Shown here: positions 8,874-17,138 of the stretch, piece by piece
Layout: every line of letters starts with the position of its first letter
Position numbering within the stretch: the stretch's first letter is position 1
NCBI GenBank assembly: GCA_003278095.1
Contig: QCHB01000003.1
Coordinates: 124,001-188,000, forward strand
Source of the DNA: SAR116 cluster bacterium AG-390-L20
Lineage (GTDB): Bacteria > Pseudomonadota > Alphaproteobacteria > Puniceispirillales > Marisalimonadaceae
DNA: 64,000 nt
Reading direction: 5' to 3'
The notes under the pieces: generated by a model
Databases searched by the model: none
What the model was told of the DNA's origin: nothing
Seen by the model: the letters and a program-made list of their open reading frames with translations, nothing else
Program-made: the position numbers and the translations under genes

Positions 8874-10169
8874 TTAGTTACAACGCTCAGCAATTTTTTG
8901 CTCAGCAGCATATTTAGAAGAGTCTTCCGCTATTAACTTTTGAACTACGTCAGAGTCACCATACATATACTCAGTAATCATATTCCACTTTTTAGCTTTA
9001 GCATCCCACTGCTGAACTGCAGCAAGTCCACTACCACCATGGTTTTCGCAAGTGTTTTTAAATGGAGGAGCGAAGTCTTTGAAACCTAATTCTTCCATTC
9101 TTTTAGCACTTAAGTTAACTGCTTCCATACCATCTCTATACATAGCAGGTGTAATCTTTGATGTGCCATGAATTTTTTGCGCAACTACAGCAGCTTCAAC
9201 TTGAACCATTGCTTGGAATAACCCTCTATTGTATAAGACTGTTCCAAAGTGAGATCCGTCACCAGAAGCTTCTCCTTTATCATGAACATATTTCTTGATA
9301 TCTTTATGTACTTGATAAGAATCTCCAGGAGCATTAAAAGTTAGAGACTTATAACCATGTGCACCTTGTCCAGCTGGTAAAACATCATTTTCAGAACCAG
9401 ACCACCAAATTCCAATAAATTTATCCATTGGAAACTTAATAGATGCAGCAGACTTAACAGCAACTTGGTTCATCACACCCCATCCCCACATAAGGACATT
9501 ATCAGGTCGAGCTTTACGTATTTTCAACCAAGTAGCCTTTTGCTCTTGTCCAGGATGGTCAACAGGTAATAACATTAGCTTAAAGCCATGTTTTTTACTT
9601 AGAGTTTGTAGAGTTCTGATAGGCTCTTTACCATATGCAGAGTTATGGTAAACAAGTGCAATTTTCTTACCTTTAATATTACCAAAATTATTTTTCAGTA
9701 TATGTCTTACAGCAATTGAAGCTCCATCCCAATAAGTAACAGGTGCGTTAAATATCCATTTAAAAACTTTACCATTAGCAGCAGATGTTCTTCCGTATCC
9801 TGTAGAATAAACAGTAACACCGTCAGCTGTTGCTTTAGGAATTAATTGGTATGTAATACCTGTAGACATTGGTTGGAAAACCATAGCATCTTTTTTATTT
9901 TTTTCGTAACACTCTACGCCTACCTGGGTTTTATAACCAGTTTCACACTCAGGGTGAAAGATTTTCTCACCACCGATACCACCATCTCTGGCATTAATCA
10001 TTTTGTAGTAGTCTACAAAACCATCAGCGTTTGGAATACCATTAGGCGCGTAAGCTCCCGTTCTGTAAACCAACATTGGAAATTTTAGATCAGCAATTGC
10101 AATTTCTACATAACTAGAAATAGCAATAACAGAAGCTGTAATTCCAATCAAAAGTTGTTTTATTCTCAT
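8874..10169 (-). CDS. livK: Periplasmic substrate-binding protein of the liv-type transporter
   Basis: A 431-residue type I periplasmic binding protein. The first 26 residues form a signal peptide (cleavage after EIAIA), and the mature protein begins DLKFPMLVYRTG. The segments GKKIALVYHNSAYGKEP and KARPDNVLMWGWGVMNQ follow the family fold. It captures the ligand and delivers it to LivHMFG. The ribosome-binding site GGGAGGA is strong, five bases before the ATG, in keeping with high expression. Hairpins on both sides (near 10203 and 8842) set it apart from the rest of the operon. It is longer than classical LivK (about 370), as in the branch associated with aromatic or fatty acid clusters. Confidence 0.88.
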   Translation of the reverse strand: MRIKQLLIGITASVIAISSYVEIAIADLKFPMLVYRTGAYAPNGIPNADGFVDYYKMINARDGGIGGEKIFHPECETGYKTQVGVECYEKNKKDAMVFQPMSTGITYQLIPKATADGVTVYSTGYGRTSAANGKVFKWIFNAPVTYWDGASIAVRHILKNNFGNIKGKKIALVYHNSAYGKEPIRTLQTLSKKHGFKLMLLPVDHPGQEQKATWLKIRKARPDNVLMWGWGVMNQVAVKSAASIKFPMDKFIGIWWSGSENDVLPAGQGAHGYKSLTFNAPGDSYQVHKDIKKYVHDKGEASGDGSHFGTVLYNRGLFQAMVQVEAAVVAQKIHGTSKITPAMYRDGMEAVNLSAKRMEELGFKDFAPPFKNTCENHGGSGLAAVQQWDAKAKKWNMITEYMYGDSDVVQKLIAEDSSKYAAEQKIAERCN

Positions 10170-10202
10170 TAGATCCTCCCTTAGAGAAAAAATTAATATA
10201 AT

Positions 10203-10223
10203 CTACTAAATACCATTTAGTAG
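10203..10223 (-). terminator. Hairpin at the livM/livK junction
   Basis: CTACTAAAT pairs perfectly with ATTTAGTAG across an ACC loop, and the livM stop codon lies inside the stem. On the minus strand it is followed by ATTATATTAATTTTTTC. It may act as a weak terminator or as a 5' stabilising structure for a separate livK message. Confidence 0.55.
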
Positions 10224-11296
10224 GGAAAAGGCCATCGTCTTAACTTTTCTTTTGCGATGGACCAAAGTCTTGCAAGGCCGTGAGGCTCCACAATTAGAAA
10301 AATAATCATTAACAATCCCCAGATTGTTATTTCAAAATGTTTAGCTGTAACTGCTGACAGGCCAACTAAGTCAACCATAATAAATTTTAAACCAATTGGG
10401 AGTGTAACAATAAAAGCTGCACCTAAGAATGAACCTAACATAGACCCAAGTCCCCCAATAATTATCATAAATAATACTGGAAATGAAATTGTCATAATGT
10501 CAAATGACTCTGTTACTTCTATTGCTCCTAGAAAAACAGCAAAATATAATGCACCAGCCACACCAATATAAAAAGAACTTATTGCAAATGCAGATAATTT
10601 AGTTTTAAGCGGGGGGACCCCAATAATTTCTGCGGCAATATCCATGTCTCTTATGGCCATCCAAGATCGTCCCATTTTGCTTCTAATTAAGTTTTTTGCA
10701 GCAAACCCAAGTAAAACTACTAAAATAAGACAAAATAAGTATGTGGCATACGGAGGAGCGGTGGCCCCAGTAACTGGAATACCAAACATCAACCTTTCTG
10801 ATACAGTTATTTGACCAGTATCAGAGTAATTATAAAACCATGGAACTTTATTAAAAAGCCAAACAAGAAAAAATTGAGATGCGAGTGTAGCAACAGCTAA
10901 GTAAAAACCTTTTATCCGTAATGAAGGTAATCCAAAGAGAATTCCAACAGCGGCCGTTATAAGTCCTGAAATTAGGACAATGATCATTATATTTAGATCA
11001 GGAAAATAAGTCATTATTTTGTAGGTCGAAAAAGCTCCTACTGCCATAAACCCCCCAGTTCCCAGAGAAACTTGACCACAATATCCTGTCAAAATATTCA
11101 GACCTATTGCTGCAAGTGAAAAAATTAGGAACGGAACCAGAATAGCTTTTTCCCAATAACTATTAATAACAAATGGAATTATTAAAAAAGCAATGAACAT
11201 TAAAGTGCTAAAAGCAATTTTGTCCTGTATGAGAGGAAATATGGCATGGTCTGATTTATATGTAGACTTATACTGACCAGTTTCTTTGTAAAGCAT
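10217..11296 (-). CDS. livM: Branched-chain-type ABC permease LivM
   Basis: A 359-residue inner-membrane permease with about nine to ten hydrophobic spans. LivM marks are GLNILTGYCGQVSLGTGGFMAVGA near residues 63-86 and GGLGSMLGSFLGAAF near the end. The EAA-like cytoplasmic loop (AIRDMDIAAEIIGV) couples to the ATPases. The first 30 residues are hydrophilic and precede the first span. Its ATG is six bases past the livH stop, and GAGAGGG at the end of livH serves as the ribosome-binding site. Confidence 0.9.
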   Translation of the reverse strand: MLYKETGQYKSTYKSDHAIFPLIQDKIAFSTLMFIAFLIIPFVINSYWEKAILVPFLIFSLAAIGLNILTGYCGQVSLGTGGFMAVGAFSTYKIMTYFPDLNIMIIVLISGLITAAVGILFGLPSLRIKGFYLAVATLASQFFLVWLFNKVPWFYNYSDTGQITVSERLMFGIPVTGATAPPYATYLFCLILVVLLGFAAKNLIRSKMGRSWMAIRDMDIAAEIIGVPPLKTKLSAFAISSFYIGVAGALYFAVFLGAIEVTESFDIMTISFPVLFMIIIGGLGSMLGSFLGAAFIVTLPIGLKFIMVDLVGLSAVTAKHFEITIWGLLMIIFLIVEPHGLARLWSIAKEKLRRWPFPY

Positions 11297-11301
11297 AGAA
11301 C

Positions 11302-12306
11302 TTAAACCCTCTCGATAATTTTATCGCCAAACAAACCTTGTGGACGAAATAATAAAAATACTAATGCCATAACATAGGCAAACCAATTTTCTAATGCTCC
11401 TGTTTCGAAGTATCCACCAATATAAATTTCAGCTAGTTTTTCACCAACACCTATTAATAGTCCTCCAATAATTGCACCCGGAATGGAAGTAAAACCACCT
11501 AATATAAGAACTGGTAAAGCTTTTAATGCAATAAGAGATAGAGAAAATTGTACACCAGACTCTGTTCCCCACATAATACCAGCTACCATAGCAATGAACC
11601 CTGAAATTGCCCAAACAAGTATCCAAATTGTTCTTAGAGAAATACCAACTGATAAAGCAGCTTGATGGTCATCAGCTACTGCTCTTAAAGCTCTTCCAGT
11701 TTTGGTATATTGAGAAAAAAGAGCTAATGTAATAACCAAGATCACAGCAATTACAGTTGCCCAAACGTTCAGAACGTCAATATACATTCCATAATAATCA
11801 CTACCTTCAGCCGCAAGTCCTATTGTAGCCTCTTCCAACCATACTGACCCGCCACTTGGTATTCCAACATCTAAAACCTTCACATCGGAACCCCACATCA
11901 AATCTCCAACACCTTCTAAGGCAAAAGCCAAGCCAATTGTAGCCATAAACAAAATTATAGGATCCTGATTTACAAGATGCTTGAGAACGAGCCGTTCTAT
12001 AATCCATGCTAGAGCAATCATTGTAATCATAGTCAAGATGATAGCTAAAAAATTTGGCATTGATGCATACCAGTTGTGATAATTTGTTCCAAAAAGCTCA
12101 TTTATTAAATGAGCAAACGGTACTTGACCTGTTTGATAGCCAACAAGAGTAAGCGCAGCAAAAAGAGCAAAGACACCTTGAGCAAAATTAAAAACACCCG
12201 ATGCTTTAAAAATCAAAACAAAACCGAGAGCAACTAATGAATACATTACCCCAGACATTAGCCCGTTAAGTACAGTCTCAATAAAATTTAATAATTCTAC
12301 ACTCAT
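11302..12306 (-). CDS. livH: Branched-chain-type ABC permease LivH
   Basis: A 334-residue membrane permease. VLNGLMSGVMYSLVALG and FNFAQGVFALF near the start are the LivH signature, and GRALRAVADDHQAALSVGI is the ATPase-contact loop. An insert between the second and third spans makes it longer than E. coli LivH (308). AAGGAA stands before the ATG, 12 bases after livG. It forms the translocation pore with LivM. Confidence 0.9.
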   Translation of the reverse strand: MSVELLNFIETVLNGLMSGVMYSLVALGFVLIFKASGVFNFAQGVFALFAALTLVGYQTGQVPFAHLINELFGTNYHNWYASMPNFLAIILTMITMIALAWIIERLVLKHLVNQDPIILFMATIGLAFALEGVGDLMWGSDVKVLDVGIPSGGSVWLEEATIGLAAEGSDYYGMYIDVLNVWATVIAVILVITLALFSQYTKTGRALRAVADDHQAALSVGISLRTIWILVWAISGFIAMVAGIMWGTESGVQFSLSLIALKALPVLILGGFTSIPGAIIGGLLIGVGEKLAEIYIGGYFETGALENWFAYVMALVFLLFRPQGLFGDKIIERV

Positions 12307-12318
12307 AAATCAAATTCC

Positions 12319-13125
12319 TTACTCATCGTCAGCTACTCCTAGATAGGCGTCGATTACTGCCTTATTGCTTCTAATTTCATTAGGTAAACCAGATCCAATT
12401 TTTTTTCCATAGTCTAAGACCACAATTCTGTCTGAGATATCCATAACAACACCCATATCATGTTCAATCAGAACTATAGTTGTTTTCAATTCATTGTTGA
12501 CTGTTAATACAAACCTACTCATATCCTGTTTTTCTTCTACATTCATTCCAGCCATAGGTTCATCAAGTAAAAGTATTTCAGGCTCCATAGCCAATGCTCT
12601 TCCAAGCTCAACTCTTTTTTGTAAACCATATGGAAGCGAGCCAACAGGAGTACGTCTAATCGATTGTAAGTCAAGGAAGTCTATCACTCGTTCAACTTTT
12701 TCACGATGTTCTTCTTCTTCTTTTTCTGCGGGGCCAAAATAAAGCGCTTGCATTAAGAAATTTTGCTTTTGTTTTAATAACCTGCCAGTCATTAAATTGT
12801 CCAGTGTACTCATACCCTTAAAAAGAGCAATATTTTGAAAAGTCCTTGCAATACCGCTTTTGGCCGCAAATTCTGGTTCCATTTCACCTCTATCTGTACC
12901 TGCAAAATTTATAGTACCGCTAGTAGGTTTATAAAAACCATTAATCACATTTAACATTGAAGATTTACCAGCGCCATTTGGGCCTATAATCGCAAACACT
13001 TCCCCTTTTTTAACTTCAAATGAAACATCCGTTAATGCTTTAACACCGCCAAAGGCGAGAAAAATATTTTTGAGTTCTATCGCTGTTTTACCATAAGGTA
13101 TATTTTTTAAATCTTCTAAACTCAT
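12319..13125 (-). CDS. livG: Branched-chain-type ABC transporter ATPase LivG
   Basis: An ABC ATPase of 268 residues. Walker A is GPNGAGKSS (48-56) and Walker B is ILLLDEPMAG. The signature is the relaxed LPYGLQKRVELGRAL found in LivG, and a switch His is present in LIEHDMGVVM. It starts directly after the acyl-CoA synthetase stop (one-base spacing), so the two are surely co-transcribed. It works as a heterodimer with LivF. Confidence 0.9.
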   Translation of the reverse strand: MSLEDLKNIPYGKTAIELKNIFLAFGGVKALTDVSFEVKKGEVFAIIGPNGAGKSSMLNVINGFYKPTSGTINFAGTDRGEMEPEFAAKSGIARTFQNIALFKGMSTLDNLMTGRLLKQKQNFLMQALYFGPAEKEEEEHREKVERVIDFLDLQSIRRTPVGSLPYGLQKRVELGRALAMEPEILLLDEPMAGMNVEEKQDMSRFVLTVNNELKTTIVLIEHDMGVVMDISDRIVVLDYGKKIGSGLPNEIRSNKAVIDAYLGVADDE

Positions 13126-15093
13126 TTATTTTTTGCCCTTACTAGATTTTTTAACTTTAGGTGGGGATTTTTTAATATTTAAATTTTTTGTTTTAATTAA
13201 ATGCCTAATTTCCATAGTTGCGCTGATTTTACTTTTTCTTCCATCCTCTAGGGTAAACTCAGTATTAATAGAAGCCGTATCTTTATCTAAATACAAATCT
13301 TTTATAATATCTTTGTATCTAGTATTAATAACACTTCTTCGTACTTTTCTTGTTCTTGTTAATTCGCCATCATCAGCTTCTAATTCTTTGAACAATAACA
13401 AGAATTTAGCAATTTTAGTATTATCTGGTAGTTGTTCATTAACTTTAGAAATTTCTTTTTCTATAAGCTCATATATTTTTTTGTCTGCAGCTAATCCAGT
13501 ATAGGACGTAAATGCTAATTGCCATTTCTCTGCTAATTTTGAAACAATTGAAAATCTTATGCATATAATTGCAGTTAAGTAAGGTTTTTTAGATCCAATA
13601 ATGACTGCTTCACCAACATAAGGTGAAAACTTAAGTTTGTTTTCTATGTTTTGTGGAGAAAATTTAACACCATCTGATTTGATAGCAATATCATTAACCC
13701 TATCAAGGACATTTAACCTTCCTTTGTCATCAAAGTAACCAGCATCACCAGTATACATCCAACCTTTTTTAATCGTCTCTTTATATGCTTTTTGATTATT
13801 AAAATATCCAGAAAACATACTCGGATGTTTTGTAATAATTTCTCCCAAGCCGTTAGGGTCTGGATCCATAATTTTAATCTCACAATCGGGAAAAGGAACA
13901 CCTACAGTTTCACAATCCATTGTGCCTTTAGGAATATCTTGAAGTGTGTATGCTCCCATTAGTTCTGTTTGTCCATAAAGCTGTCTTAGTGGAATGCCCA
14001 TTGCTAAAAAAAACTTAAAGGTTTCAGGACCGATTGCAGATCCGCCAGTTGCAGCAGAAGTAATTTTACTAAAGCCAAGTCTATCTTTTAAAGATGAGAA
14101 TAGCAGTTTGTCAGCAAGAAAATCTCTTTTTCCCTGATCAACTGCCTTTAAGCCTCTTTCTACCATGACATTAAACAGCCATTGTGTGATCTTAGGAGCG
14201 TCTAATATTCTAGAACGCATATCAGCAGCAATTTGTTCCCACAATCTAGGTGCTCCAAGCATAAATGTAGGGCCGACTTCACGCATGTCCTCCATTGCAG
14301 TTTCAGGGCGCTCAGGAAAGTTAACTTTCATACCGGCGACAATATTAAAACCAACCCCATATGTTTGTTCCATTATCCAAGGAAATGGAAGCACAGACAC
14401 ATATTCATCATTTATCGTTTTAGGATCAACATTTAAATATCTTATTACATGTTCAACAAACTTACCCCCAGGTAGCATCGCTAATTTAGGGTTGGATGTT
14501 GTTCCAGATGTTGTGCATAAAATTGCATTTTGTTCACCTGAAATCTTATCAATCATTTTATTATATTTTTCAGGATCTTTAGCTGCTATTGCTTTACCTT
14601 CATTTATTAATACAAGCATGTCAGTAATATTTGGATCACTTAATTCTTTAAGGCCACGACTATCGTCATAAAATATTTTAATTTGATTATTTTTAGGTCT
14701 TTTGATAGTGAGTATTTTATCTACTTGTTCTTGATCTTCTGCATATACAAAATTTACTTTTGCAGCATTCATTAAATAACCAACTTCTTCATCAAGAGTG
14801 TCTCTATAAACACCTAAGCTCATTCCTCCAACAGCTTGTGCAGCAATTTCAAAAAATAACCAAGAAGGTTTGTTATCTCCAATCAGACCAATTACATCTC
14901 CTGCTTTAAACCCTTTTTTTGCAAGTCCTAGTGCCAGATAAGATACTCTATCATTATATTGCTTCCAAGTTATCTCATTCCATATCCCTAAATCTTTATC
15001 TCTTAATGCTACAGTATCTGGGATAGTATCAGCTTTATGCTTAAGAATTTTTGGCAGAGTGTTGTAAATTTTAGTATCTGGATAGTTTGACAT
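13126..15093 (-). CDS. Long-chain fatty acyl-CoA synthetase, large type
   Basis: An AMP-forming CoA ligase of 655 residues, the larger Faa1/FadD15-like type. The P-loop is TTSGTTSNPKLAM, followed by YGQTELMGAY (A5), MYTGDAGYFDDKGRL (A7) and DRVNDIAIKSDG. The C-terminus ends in a very basic tail (KKSPPKVKKSSKGKK), which is unusual and might touch membrane or nucleic acid. The ATG is preferred to a GTG six bases earlier because AAAGG is correctly spaced for it. As first gene of the liv operon it likely charges the imported acid; this linkage is common in Alphaproteobacteria, and the substrate need not be a long-chain fatty acid. Confidence 0.87.
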   Translation of the reverse strand: MSNYPDTKIYNTLPKILKHKADTIPDTVALRDKDLGIWNEITWKQYNDRVSYLALGLAKKGFKAGDVIGLIGDNKPSWLFFEIAAQAVGGMSLGVYRDTLDEEVGYLMNAAKVNFVYAEDQEQVDKILTIKRPKNNQIKIFYDDSRGLKELSDPNITDMLVLINEGKAIAAKDPEKYNKMIDKISGEQNAILCTTSGTTSNPKLAMLPGGKFVEHVIRYLNVDPKTINDEYVSVLPFPWIMEQTYGVGFNIVAGMKVNFPERPETAMEDMREVGPTFMLGAPRLWEQIAADMRSRILDAPKITQWLFNVMVERGLKAVDQGKRDFLADKLLFSSLKDRLGFSKITSAATGGSAIGPETFKFFLAMGIPLRQLYGQTELMGAYTLQDIPKGTMDCETVGVPFPDCEIKIMDPDPNGLGEIITKHPSMFSGYFNNQKAYKETIKKGWMYTGDAGYFDDKGRLNVLDRVNDIAIKSDGVKFSPQNIENKLKFSPYVGEAVIIGSKKPYLTAIICIRFSIVSKLAEKWQLAFTSYTGLAADKKIYELIEKEISKVNEQLPDNTKIAKFLLLFKELEADDGELTRTRKVRRSVINTRYKDIIKDLYLDKDTASINTEFTLEDGRKSKISATMEIRHLIKTKNLNIKKSPPKVKKSSKGKK

Positions 15094-15138
15094 TTTCACC
15101 TTTAAATTTAAAACCCATTATAAATATTACAATTCATG

Positions 15139-15154
15139 TTTACTTTTAAGTAAA
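15139..15154. promoter_or_regulatory. Inverted repeat upstream of the ligase/liv operon
   Basis: TTTACTT and AAGTAAA form a 7-base inverted repeat separated by TT, about 45 bases before the first start codon of the minus-strand operon. The layout fits a dimeric repressor site. The rest of the 250-base gap (15100-15349) is AT-rich and shows no convincing gene. Confidence 0.35.
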
Positions 15155-15349
15155 TTACTTAAATCAAAATTTTAATGATGAGATCAAACTTAGAAAAAAG
15201 TAGCCCCCACTACATTATTTATAGGCTATCCAAAAAACTATTTAAATCAACCTAAAGTTGAATAAAAATTTAAAAAAAATAAAACAAACATTTTCAGATA
15301 CTTATCTAACTAAATATAATTTATTTAAAAATTTTTTATAATGTACTTG

Positions 15350-17059
15350 TTAAATAAAAGAATCATTTGCTGTTTGAACAACTTTTGCACCTTTCATTAC
15401 AACTTTAAGGTGATAATCTATTCTGGGTAGTATATGAAAATCATAAAATTCTGCTGAGACAATTTTACTTTTTAAAAACATTTCATTTATAGATGTTTTG
15501 GACAATTGCTCTTTTGCGCTTCTTTTTGCTTTATCCATTAACCAACCTCCAACTAAATAACCAAATCCCATCAAATAATCAAAACTAATACATGAAAGCA
15601 TTTCTTGATCATCCCTGTTTTCTAGAATGTAATCTAAAGATTTTGAAGTTAAAGTAACCATTTGAGACATTTCAAAATTATCGTCACAATCGATTTTAAT
15701 TTCATCTAATAGTTCTTTGGCTGCTTTCCCGTTATCTCTTATTGTTTTTCTAAACATAAAATCATTGGCTTGTATGGCATTTGTACCTTCATATATAGGT
15801 AAAATCCTTGCATCTCTCATATATTGAGCAGCGCCAGTCTCTTCAATAAACCCCATTCCTCCATGAATTTGAACTCCATTACTTGTAACTTCTTGGGCTA
15901 ACTCTGTTGACCATCCTTTTATTATAGGTATCAAGAAGCCTTCTCTCATTATGGATTTATTATCTCCATTGTGGGCTCTTTCCATGATTTCAGAAGAAAC
16001 TAAAATTAAAGCTCTCATTGCTTCAGTTAAGCTTCTCATTGATAAAAGTAGTCTTTTCACATCTCCATGACCAATAATAGGAGTACCTTTTTCTCGATTA
16101 ATTGGGGTACCTTGTATTCTGGTATTGGCATACTCTAGAGCCTTTTGTCTTGCTGCTTCTGAAATTGCCATTCCTTGAAGTCCAACGTCAAACCTTGCTC
16201 TATTCATCATAATGAACATATATTCAATACCTCTACCTTCTTCTCCTAACATATATCCAACAGCACCCTCGTTCTCACCATATGCCATAACAGCAGTTGG
16301 ACTCGCTTTGATACCCATTTTATGTTCAATAGAAATACATTTCAGGTCGTTTCTTATGGTATAATTACCACTTTCATCTTTAAGAAATTTTGGAATTATA
16401 AATGTAGATATACCTTTAATACCTTGAGGCGCCCCCTCAGTTCTGGCAAGAACTAAATGGATGATATTTTTAGACATATCGTGTTCACCATACGTTATAT
16501 AAATTTTTTGACCTTTAATTCTCCAGTTCTCACCATCATGTTCAGCTTTAGTTTTAATTGTAGCTAAATCTGTGCCAGATTGTGGCTCTGTTAAATTCAT
16601 AGTCCCAGTCCATTCACCAGAGTTAAACTTTGGTAAATACGTACTCTTCTCTTCTTCTGTTCCAACAAGTGTAAATGCGTCTATCAACCCTTGAGTTAGA
16701 AGACTACATAAAGCAAATGACATATTCGCCCCATGCCAATATTCATTTATAGCTGCGCTCATTCTAGAAGGTAGTCCCATTCCGTCATAATTTGCATCAC
16801 TTGCAACGCCAATCCACCCACCTTTCGCAATTTGCGAAAAAGCATTGCTAAATCCTTTGGGTGTTTCAACTTCGTGGTCTTGTCTTAAAGTAGGGTTATT
16901 TTTATCTCCAAAATGGTTTAGTGGTGCTAAGTAATTATCTGCTAGTTTACCTGCTTCAGAAAGTACGGCATCGATAGTAGTTTCATCTAGGTCATCATGA
17001 GCAGGTAAAAGATTCTCTAAAACAAATTTTGTATCCTCTAAGGGAGACGTATATGGCAT
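15350..17059 (-). CDS. DmdC-like acyl-CoA dehydrogenase
   Basis: A 569-residue acyl-CoA dehydrogenase of the large type with an added C-terminal domain, as in 3-(methylthio)propanoyl-CoA dehydrogenase DmdC and the FadE5 group. Visible marks are GTMNLTEPQSGTDLA, KIYITYGEHDM, IEHKMGIKASPT and IHGGMGFIEETGAAQYMRDARI. The base Glu424 is in ILPIYEGTNAIQ. DmdC makes methylthioacryloyl-CoA from DMSP-derived methylmercaptopropionyl-CoA, but paralogues act on ordinary acyl-CoAs, so the substrate is unsettled. It diverges from an acyl-CoA synthetase gene across 79 bases, a layout suiting shared regulation. Confidence 0.82.
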   Translation of the reverse strand: MPYTSPLEDTKFVLENLLPAHDDLDETTIDAVLSEAGKLADNYLAPLNHFGDKNNPTLRQDHEVETPKGFSNAFSQIAKGGWIGVASDANYDGMGLPSRMSAAINEYWHGANMSFALCSLLTQGLIDAFTLVGTEEEKSTYLPKFNSGEWTGTMNLTEPQSGTDLATIKTKAEHDGENWRIKGQKIYITYGEHDMSKNIIHLVLARTEGAPQGIKGISTFIIPKFLKDESGNYTIRNDLKCISIEHKMGIKASPTAVMAYGENEGAVGYMLGEEGRGIEYMFIMMNRARFDVGLQGMAISEAARQKALEYANTRIQGTPINREKGTPIIGHGDVKRLLLSMRSLTEAMRALILVSSEIMERAHNGDNKSIMREGFLIPIIKGWSTELAQEVTSNGVQIHGGMGFIEETGAAQYMRDARILPIYEGTNAIQANDFMFRKTIRDNGKAAKELLDEIKIDCDDNFEMSQMVTLTSKSLDYILENRDDQEMLSCISFDYLMGFGYLVGGWLMDKAKRSAKEQLSKTSINEMFLKSKIVSAEFYDFHILPRIDYHLKVVMKGAKVVQTANDSFI

Positions 17060-17138
17060 TTTTTAACTCCAGATTAATTTTTCATAGTTGATAAAACTTA
17101 GCCTTACTATTATGAATAATATTAGGAGGAAATCAACT

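Noticed and set aside
13133-14671. Plus-strand open frames opposite the long-chain acyl-CoA synthetase
   Set aside because: They are shadows of a well-conserved gene on the other strand, with no ribosome-binding sites or recognisable domains.
15170-15260. Small plus-strand frame of 26 codons starting ATGATG
   Set aside because: No ribosome-binding site, very short, and in AT-rich sequence with no protein-like composition.
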